Positions 58,050-64,000 of a stretch of DNA of 64,000 nucleotides are shown here, piece by piece. Numbering within the stretch: position 1 is the stretch's first letter; every line of letters begins with the position of its first letter. Both the position numbers and the translations under genes were made by a program. Origin of the DNA: Actinoallomurus sp050942425 (GTDB taxonomy: Bacteria; Actinomycetota; Actinomycetes; Streptosporangiales; Streptosporangiaceae); the NCBI RefSeq assembly GCF_050942425.1, contig NZ_CP192063.1:7130001-7194000 (forward strand), given 5' to 3'. A model generated the notes under the pieces. It made no database searches. It saw nothing but the letters and a program-made list of their open reading frames with translations, and was not told the DNA's origin.

Positions 58050-59093
58050 ATGACTGTGCGCGTCGGAGTGGTCGGAACCGGTTGGATCGGCCGGGAACAC
58101 ATCCGCCGGCTCACCGACACCGTGACCGGTGCCGAGGTCACGGCGGTCACCGACATCGACGCCGCACGCGCCGAGGACGCGGCGGCCGACGTCGGCGCGC
58201 GGGTCTTCGCGGACGGCCCCGCGTTGATCGCGGCGGACGACGTCGACGCGGTGCTCGTCACCTCCTGGGGTCCCACGCACGCGGAGCATGTACTGGGCGC
58301 GATCGCCGCCGGGAAGCCGGTGTTCTGCGAGAAGCCTCTCGCCACCACCACCCAGGACTGCCTGCGGATCGTCGAGGCCGAGATGGCGCACGGCCGCCGG
58401 CTCGTCCAGGTCGGCTTCATGCGCCGCTATGACGCGGGCTACCGGCAGCTGAAGCACGTCATCGACTCCGGCCGGATCGGTGAGGCGTTGGTGGTGCACT
58501 GCGCCCACCGCAACCCGACCGTTCCGGAGTCGTACGTCTCCGACATGGCGGCGCTCGACACGGCGGTGCACGAGATCGACGTGCTGCGCTGGCTCCTCGA
58601 TGACGAGATCGTCTCCGCCCAGGTGGTCACGCCACGCTCCACGAGCAGGCGGTTCGCGCACCTGACAGACCCGCAGATCATGCTCTATGAGACCGCGAAG
58701 GGCGTCCGCATCGACCTGGAGGTCTTCGTCAACTGCCAGTACGGCTACGACATTCAATGCGAGGTGGTCGGCGAGGAGGGGCTCGTGCGGCTGCCCGACC
58801 CGGCCGCGGTCGGCGTGCGCACCGCGGGGCAGCACAGCACGGCGCTGCTCACCGACTGGGTGGGCCGCTTCGCCGACGCCTTCGACACCGAGTTCCGCGA
58901 GTGGATCGCGGGCATCGCGGCGGGCGACGCGCCCACCGGCCCATCCACCTGGGACGGCTACGCAGCGACCGTCATCTCCAACGCCACCGTCGAGGCCCGG
59001 CGGTCGGGCGGCATCGTCGGCGCCGGCATGAAGCCCCGTCCCGCCTTCTACGCGGGCACAACGCCGTCGTCGCGGCGGCCCGTCGAGGGGTGA
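58050..59093 (+). CDS. Gfo/Idh/MocA dehydrogenase (inositol 2-dehydrogenase-like)
   Basis: A 347-residue NAD-dependent sugar/polyol dehydrogenase. N-terminal Rossmann motif RVGVVGTGWIGREHIRRL, the E-K-P motif PVFCEKPLATT with catalytic Lys, and GFMRRYDAGY typical of the myo-inositol 2-dehydrogenase (IolG) branch; H-x-x-D-like AVHEIDVLRWLL follows. GGAAAGGA precedes the ATG. No other inositol genes are adjacent, so inositol specificity is tentative. The palindrome upstream suggests substrate-dependent repression. Its stop codon abuts that of the convergent subtilase. Confidence 0.9.
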   Translation: MTVRVGVVGTGWIGREHIRRLTDTVTGAEVTAVTDIDAARAEDAAADVGARVFADGPALIAADDVDAVLVTSWGPTHAEHVLGAIAAGKPVFCEKPLATTTQDCLRIVEAEMAHGRRLVQVGFMRRYDAGYRQLKHVIDSGRIGEALVVHCAHRNPTVPESYVSDMAALDTAVHEIDVLRWLLDDEIVSAQVVTPRSTSRRFAHLTDPQIMLYETAKGVRIDLEVFVNCQYGYDIQCEVVGEEGLVRLPDPAAVGVRTAGQHSTALLTDWVGRFADAFDTEFREWIAGIAAGDAPTGPSTWDGYAATVISNATVEARRSGGIVGAGMKPRPAFYAGTTPSSRRPVEG

Positions 59094-62000
59094 TCAGCGC
59101 ACCGCGTACGCCCGTGTGATCGTCTGCTGGACCGAGTCGCCCGCGCCGTCGGTGGCGGTGGCCCGCAGCGAGACGTACCCGGGCGTCGCCGGGTTGGTCA
59201 CGGTGGCGACCCAGCCGCCGCCGGAGCGTACGACCGGTGCGTTCTGCCAGCTCGTACCGTCGTCGGCGGAGGTCTGCACGGTGAGTGCGGCGACCGACAC
59301 CGACGGGGCGCCCGGGTTGCGGACGACCCGCACCGGGAGGCTCACGGTCGTGCCCGCCGCGGCCCGGTTGGCGTCGTCGAGCCCCGGCACCGCGAACCGC
59401 ACCGCCTGCAGCGGCAGTGGACGCCGGCTCGCGGTGTGCCCCGACCGGAACGTCCACGCCGTCGTCACCGCGGTGGACGGCGTCACCGGCCGCTGGGCCG
59501 ACACACTCAACGTGTAGGTCGCCGAGCGCGCGGGCAGCGTCGCCGTCAGGGCCGCGTATCCGCCGTTCAACGTCGCCGTCTTGACCACGGTCGAACCGCG
59601 CGCGAGCTGGACCGTGCCGGTGGCCCGCACGTCCCGGCCGACGTGCCCGGAGGCCGCGTCGCTGAACAGCCCGTCGCCGCCGTAGGTCAGCACGTCGCCG
59701 GTTCGGTCGCCGCCTCCGGCGCCGGGGAAGGCGGGGCCGACGGCGGCGGCGTTCCAGGTCTCCGCATAGGTCTTGGCGACGTACGAGGCGTCGGGCGCGG
59801 CGAACGTGCCTCCCTGCAGCAGGCTCCGGTCGTCGGGACCGTAGTACAGCGTCCGCGAGTAGGCCTGCTGCGGGGTGACGTACTCCGTCTGTGCCGCCGG
59901 CAGCCGCATCGGTATCCCGGTGCCCACCGACAGGAAGACGTCGGGCAGCACCGGCGCCCAGACGTGGCTGCCGACGGTCTCCACGCCCGGTGTCCGCCAG
60001 CTCATGCGGATCGCGGCCAGTTCGGCCGTCGCATGGTGGTACGTCGGGTCGGCCGGTACCTGGCCGCGGACGACGTCGGCCAGGTCATACCGGTACGTAC
60101 TGGGCGCGGTCTCGGTCGCGTTCTGCTGTGTCCAGAGCGACTGGACGTTGAAGACGATGTTGCGGTCCTTGACCGGCGGGACGCTCACGTGCCCAGGCCT
60201 GCCGCTGCCGATGCTGACGAAGGCCCCGCCCCGGCCGTTGTAGGCGGACATCGCGTTCAGCGTGGCGGTCGCGTCGGCCCGGTCGATGGTGACCGTGACC
60301 GGTTTCGCCGTGCGGGCGTCGAGCGCCACCCGGTGGTCGCTCGCGCCGACGGTGTACGGCTGGAGCAGACTGCTGACATCCGTCCCCTGGGTGAAGACGG
60401 CGGCGTGGGCGATGTACCGCTTGGCCCGCAGCCGTACGGTGGCCGTGCCGCCCACGGTCGCCGCCCTGGTGACGACGCCCGTCGCCGGGTCGAAGAAGTC
60501 GATCCCCGTATCGCTCGGCTGCCCGTCGCGGTCGACCGCCGAGACCGTGACGTCGTACGCCTCCGGCTCGATGAACGCGCCGACGCCCGTACGCACCACG
60601 ACCTTCCGGTCCGCGGAGGTGGCGGTGATCAGCCCACTGTAGGTGCCCGGGGTCACGCCGTCGGCCCCGATCGTCGCCGTGACCTGCGCGGTCGCGCCCG
60701 GTCCCAGCGTCACCGTGGACGGGCTCAGCCGGACGAGCTTGGACGGAACACCGGCCGGGCGCAGCGTCAGCGTGATCGGAACCGTGCCGTGGTTGGTGTA
60801 CGCGTACGTACGGGCCGCCGACTGCCCGGCCGTATGCGGCCAGGCCAGCGCCGCCGACATGCCGGTCGGCGCGGCGGTGACCTGCTGGGTGACGGCCCGC
60901 GCGATGTCGAGACGTCCGGTTCCCTCGTGATACGCGGACTCGTCGGCGCCGGGATGCGCGGAACCGGTCAGCGCGGCCTTGAGCTGCGGAGCCGTCCAGT
61001 CCGGATGCTCCCCCGCCACGATCGCCGCGGCCGCGGCCACGTGCGGCGTCGCCATCGACGTGCCCGACAGCTTCTGGTAGGCCGTGCCCACCGGCGTGCC
61101 CAGGTCCGAACCGGCCGCCTTGGCCGCGATGATGTCCACGCCCGGCGCGGTGACGTCGGGTTTGACGGCGTAGTCGCCGACGCGCGGACCGCGGGAGGAG
61201 AACGACGCGAGCGCGTCGGCGGAGTCGACCGCACCCACGGTGAGCGCCGCGTCCGCGCTGCCCGGCGACTCGATCGTGCCGTCCCGCGCGTCGTTGCCCG
61301 CCGCGATCACGAAGAGCGTCCCGGTCTGCGCGGTGAGCGTGTTGACCGCCTCTTCGAGCGGGTCGACGCCGGGCGAGTCGGCGGCGCCGAGGCTCAGGTT
61401 GACCACGCGTGCCTTGGCCGTCTGCGCCGCCCAGGTCATGCCGGCCAGCACCCACGACGAGTCACACCACCCGGCGTCGTCGCAGACCTTCCCGACCGCG
61501 AGCTTCGCACCGGGCGCGATGCCCTTGTACCGCCCGTTCGACGCGGCGCCCGAACCGGCGAGGATCGACGCGACGTGGGTGCCGTGCCCATGGCCATCCG
61601 TCACATCCGCCGCGCCCTGGTCGGTGAACCCGCGACTCTGCGTCACCACGCCGCTGAGGTCGGGATGCGCCGGGTCGTACCCGCTGTCGAGCACCGCGAC
61701 GGTGACGCCGCTGCCGGTCAGTCCCCTGCGCCATGCCACCGGCGCGCCCACCTGCGCGGCGCTCACGTCGTCGGTGACCCGCAACCTGCCGTCCAGCCAG
61801 ATCTTCGTCGTCGAGGTGGCGAACGTGGTGGGCTCGACGGCTCCCGCCGTGAGGTCGCGCCAGGCCGCTTCGGCGTTCGGCTTCGGTATGCGGGTCGCCG
61901 ACATGCCCAGCGCGGGCAGCTTCCTCGTCCCGTGACCGTACGGCAGGACGGCGGCGCCCTTGGTGATGACCGGGATGTCGGCCGTGTGGGCGTCGTCGTA

Positions 62001-62360
62001 CCCCCACGCCGCCAGCTGGGTCACGTCGAACAGCCGCTCGTCGAGCCGGCCCCGGGCGATCAGTCCCGCGGCGTCGGCCGGCTCCACGAACACGTGTCCG
62101 CCGTACGCCTTCACCGCGTACGGCACGTTCGCCCTGCCGCGTCCGCGGACGACCTGTACGGAGGATTTGTCATTGGTCCGTACCGTCACCCGGTCGCCGG
62201 TCAGGAGCGTGACCTGGCGTGTCGCCGCGGGCTGCGCGCGCTGCGGATCGCCGGCCGCCGGGCTCGACGGCTCCTCCGTCCACCCTCCGACGGCGGCGAT
62301 GGTCACGATGACGACGCCGAATGCGGTCGCGACCCGGCCGCCACGTCCTCGCTTCCGCAT
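59094..62360 (-). CDS. Secreted subtilisin-like (S8) serine protease
   Basis: A 1088-residue exported subtilase. The signal sequence (RKRGRGGRVATAFGVVIVTI) is followed by a propeptide (to about residue 205) with VTLLTGDRVTV typical of actinobacterial KerP/SAM-P45-like proteases. The catalytic domain holds D225 (AVLDSGYD), H262 (GHGTHVAS) and S435 (SGTSMATPH). The remaining 600 residues are beta-sandwich/Fn3-like and unassigned domains. ATG 62360 is preferred over GTG 62375 because AGGGCGGGGA lies between them. Proteases of this size degrade extracellular protein or process surface proteins. Confidence 0.92.
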   Translation of the reverse strand: MRKRGRGGRVATAFGVVIVTIAAVGGWTEEPSSPAAGDPQRAQPAATRQVTLLTGDRVTVRTNDKSSVQVVRGRGRANVPYAVKAYGGHVFVEPADAAGLIARGRLDERLFDVTQLAAWGYDDAHTADIPVITKGAAVLPYGHGTRKLPALGMSATRIPKPNAEAAWRDLTAGAVEPTTFATSTTKIWLDGRLRVTDDVSAAQVGAPVAWRRGLTGSGVTVAVLDSGYDPAHPDLSGVVTQSRGFTDQGAADVTDGHGHGTHVASILAGSGAASNGRYKGIAPGAKLAVGKVCDDAGWCDSSWVLAGMTWAAQTAKARVVNLSLGAADSPGVDPLEEAVNTLTAQTGTLFVIAAGNDARDGTIESPGSADAALTVGAVDSADALASFSSRGPRVGDYAVKPDVTAPGVDIIAAKAAGSDLGTPVGTAYQKLSGTSMATPHVAAAAAIVAGEHPDWTAPQLKAALTGSAHPGADESAYHEGTGRLDIARAVTQQVTAAPTGMSAALAWPHTAGQSAARTYAYTNHGTVPITLTLRPAGVPSKLVRLSPSTVTLGPGATAQVTATIGADGVTPGTYSGLITATSADRKVVVRTGVGAFIEPEAYDVTVSAVDRDGQPSDTGIDFFDPATGVVTRAATVGGTATVRLRAKRYIAHAAVFTQGTDVSSLLQPYTVGASDHRVALDARTAKPVTVTIDRADATATLNAMSAYNGRGGAFVSIGSGRPGHVSVPPVKDRNIVFNVQSLWTQQNATETAPSTYRYDLADVVRGQVPADPTYHHATAELAAIRMSWRTPGVETVGSHVWAPVLPDVFLSVGTGIPMRLPAAQTEYVTPQQAYSRTLYYGPDDRSLLQGGTFAAPDASYVAKTYAETWNAAAVGPAFPGAGGGDRTGDVLTYGGDGLFSDAASGHVGRDVRATGTVQLARGSTVVKTATLNGGYAALTATLPARSATYTLSVSAQRPVTPSTAVTTAWTFRSGHTASRRPLPLQAVRFAVPGLDDANRAAAGTTVSLPVRVVRNPGAPSVSVAALTVQTSADDGTSWQNAPVVRSGGGWVATVTNPATPGYVSLRATATDGAGDSVQQTITRAYAVR

Positions 62361-62871
62361 TCCCCGCCCTTTCACCTAGGTCCACCGGAATGCCGGACTT
62401 GAACGGCCCAGCGCGATCTCGACCGTGTCGCGGGCCGCGCCGAAGGGTCAAGCCGACCGCGACGGGCCGCACCGCGAATCGGCGGGCGCGATCGGCAACA
62501 ACCGCACGTCATGGACGTCCGAGCGGCGTCACTCGCCGCAACGAATCCTGAAAACAGCGAAAAGGGCTTTCATCAGGCCGGCCGATGGGCGACGGCGCAC
62601 ATCGGCCGGGTCGCATGTCAGCAGAGCCACCGAGTGGAAGAGTGCGAGGACGGTCCTGGTCACAGACCCGCGCGCCACGGGGCCGGGGCGATCGAGGCCA
62701 GGTCGTGGGAAAGCCGGCTGAGCCTCGGACTCCCTGCTGGACACGCGTCCCCACGTCAGGAACCGACGGCCGGAACCGGTGGTTATGCTCAACTGCGGGG
62801 ATCCGCTACGGGGAAGAGAAGCAGTGCGAAACCGCCCCGGCGGGAAGTTCGGTGAACGACAAGGCGTGGCG
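62361..62871. other. Intergenic region between divergent subtilase and LysR genes
   Basis: About 510 bp with no credible gene. It should carry the promoters of both genes. No T-N11-A palindrome stood out clearly near the LysR start. Confidence 0.5.
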
Positions 62872-63771
62872 ATGATGGAACGGCTGAGTCTCGAAGGGCT
62901 CCGCTATGCGCAGGCGGTCGCCGAGACCAAATCGTTCAGCGCCGCCGCCCGGGCGTACGGCGTGACGCAGCCCGCGCTGTCCAACGGGATCGCCAAGCTG
63001 GAGGAACGCCTGGGAGAGAAGCTGTTCGACCGTTCTCCGCGCGGGGTGACCCCGACGGCCTTCGGTACGCGGATGCTGCCGTTGATCGGCCATGCCGTGG
63101 CCGCGCTGGACGCCGTTTCCGCGGAGGCCAGGCGACTGACCGCACCCGGTGAGCAGAAGATCCGCATGGGCGTCTCGCCGCTGATCGGCCCGCACCTGGT
63201 CGCCCGGTCCTTCGGCATGGTCCGCGGCCTGCCCGTCCCCCGCGACCTCGTGCTGCGCGAGGCGAAGATGGAGGACCTGCGCGGTGAGCTGCGCGCCGAC
63301 GAGCTCGACATCATCCTGATCCCGGCCGTGGCCGCGATGCCGCGCTTCGAGCACCGGGTCATCGACGTCGAGCCGATCGTCGTCGTCGGCCCCGAGACCG
63401 GCTGCGGTGGGGCGGCTCCCGTGGAGCTGGCGGAGGTGGGCGAGGCGCAGTTCATTCTCGTACCGGACACCTGCGGACTGACCACGTTCACCACGCAGCT
63501 CTTCCAGGCGCACGAGCTGCCCCTGCGCACGTATCCGGGGGAAGCCGCCAGCTACAACGTCCTGCAGGACTGGGCGAAGCTGGGCCTGGGCTCGGCGATG
63601 GTCCCGCGCTCCAAGGTCACCTCCCCCGACGTGCCGCACCGCCCGCTCACGGACCATGGCCGCGAGGTGCAGATCTCCTTCGAGGCGGTGTGGAGCGCCG
63701 GCTCCCCGCTCGCCGCCGATCTCCTCCGCCTGGCCGACGGTCTCGCGGCGGCCCGGCAGCCGGCCGGCTGA
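62872..63771 (+). CDS. LysR-family transcriptional regulator
   Basis: A 299-residue LTTR: N-terminal winged HTH (LEGLRYAQAVAETKSFSAAA, VTQPALSNGIAKLEERLG) and a periplasmic-binding-like effector domain (about 92-290, IRMGVSPLIGP, LIPAVAAMP). It could be related to OxyR/CynR types; no Cys pair like OxyR's is evident (C218 and C239 region only). AAGG lies seven bases before ATG 62872. Target unknown; the divergent subtilase gene is one candidate. Confidence 0.9.
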   Translation: MMERLSLEGLRYAQAVAETKSFSAAARAYGVTQPALSNGIAKLEERLGEKLFDRSPRGVTPTAFGTRMLPLIGHAVAALDAVSAEARRLTAPGEQKIRMGVSPLIGPHLVARSFGMVRGLPVPRDLVLREAKMEDLRGELRADELDIILIPAVAAMPRFEHRVIDVEPIVVVGPETGCGGAAPVELAEVGEAQFILVPDTCGLTTFTTQLFQAHELPLRTYPGEAASYNVLQDWAKLGLGSAMVPRSKVTSPDVPHRPLTDHGREVQISFEAVWSAGSPLAADLLRLADGLAAARQPAG

Positions 63772-64000
63772 AACGGGCGGTCCCGGACGGGGCGCGAGAG
63801 CACCGCGGTCAGCCGTCCCGCCGTCCGAGCGGCGCACCGGCCGTACACGACCCGGCACGCCCCCTAGTCATACATGCTGCTTATACCGTGATTCACCGAG
63901 ATCCTCTACCAGTCCTCGCATACCGCCCCTAACGTCGCAGGAGCATTGCGGTGCATGTCGTGCCGCTCTTTCCTTCACGAACCTGCGAGGCATAACCATG
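63772..64000. other. Intergenic tail, possible start of the next gene at the window edge
   Basis: No complete gene. The last three bases are ATG preceded by GAGG (63984-63993 region), which may be the start of the next plus-strand gene beyond the window. Confidence 0.3.

Noticed and set aside
59436..62402. 988-codon plus-strand frame opposite the subtilase
   Set aside because: Arg/Gly-rich without any domain, while the minus strand has a full subtilase triad.
1..64000. CRISPR arrays, tRNA/rRNA genes, insertion sequences, prophage
   Set aside because: No regularly spaced repeats, no recognisable tRNA or rRNA segments, no transposase or integrase motifs were seen on either strand.

Overview
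This is a high-GC (about 70%) actinomycete chromosome window. Diagnostic content is an Lsr2 nucleoid protein, a mycothiol-type maleylpyruvate isomerase, ECF41-type sigma factors, PucR-family regulation and a QcrB-like cytochrome b. No rRNA, tRNA, CRISPR array, transposase or phage gene was seen, so placement below Actinomycetes (a Streptosporangiales-like organism would fit) is a guess.

Layout. 0-8 kb: a stand-alone cobalamin-binding protein with the W-x9-EH signature of CarH-type photoreceptors (cut by the window edge), coupled to a PAS-GAF-PP2C phosphatase; an EF-hand protein; a Tat-exported purple acid phosphatase; Lsr2; a large secreted beta-helix/F5-8C protein. 8.07-12.55 kb: a complete, tightly overlapping lasso-peptide cluster (precursor, macrolactam synthetase, RRE protein, leader peptidase, two-gene ABC exporter) with predicted 14-residue core GGYASGMDDYGGRP. 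13.65-31.3 kb: a 13-gene minus-strand operon. It encodes a lipoprotein-dependent ABC importer, four leaderless sulfatases, their formylglycine-generating enzyme, a leaderless GH3 glucosidase and the three enzymes that turn gentisate into fumarate and pyruvate. A TetR gene and a palindromic site lie at its head. Read together it looks like an import-first pathway for sulfated and/or glycosylated aromatics.

31.4-36 kb: regulators (TetR, AraC, truncated MarR), a nitroreductase and a DUF3533-like membrane protein divergent from a TetR gene with two tandem operators. 36-41 kb: a degenerate orphan cytochrome b that has lost both heme bH ligands, an ECF41 sigma factor, a small acidic protein, a ferritin-like (VioB-type) protein and a methyltransferase. 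41-48.7 kb: secreted pectate lyase, secreted trypsin-like protease, MarR/MFS pair, flavoprotein oxidoreductase, SDR. 48.8-57.4 kb: a small exported peptide, a degenerate AcoR-like regulator, an ECF41/epimerase/SDR group, a PucR regulator, and an old-yellow-enzyme/DUF1989 pair. 57.6-64 kb: a small membrane-protein paralogue of one at 12.7 kb, a Gfo/Idh/MocA dehydrogenase, a secreted subtilase and a LysR regulator.

A recurring motif, TGTCACA/T-N16-(T/G)GTC, lies upstream of four transcription units (36.0, 38.6, 51.8 and 53.8 kb). It fits ECF41-type promoters and ties the odd cytochrome b and the ferritin-like operon to the sigma factor that sits between them.
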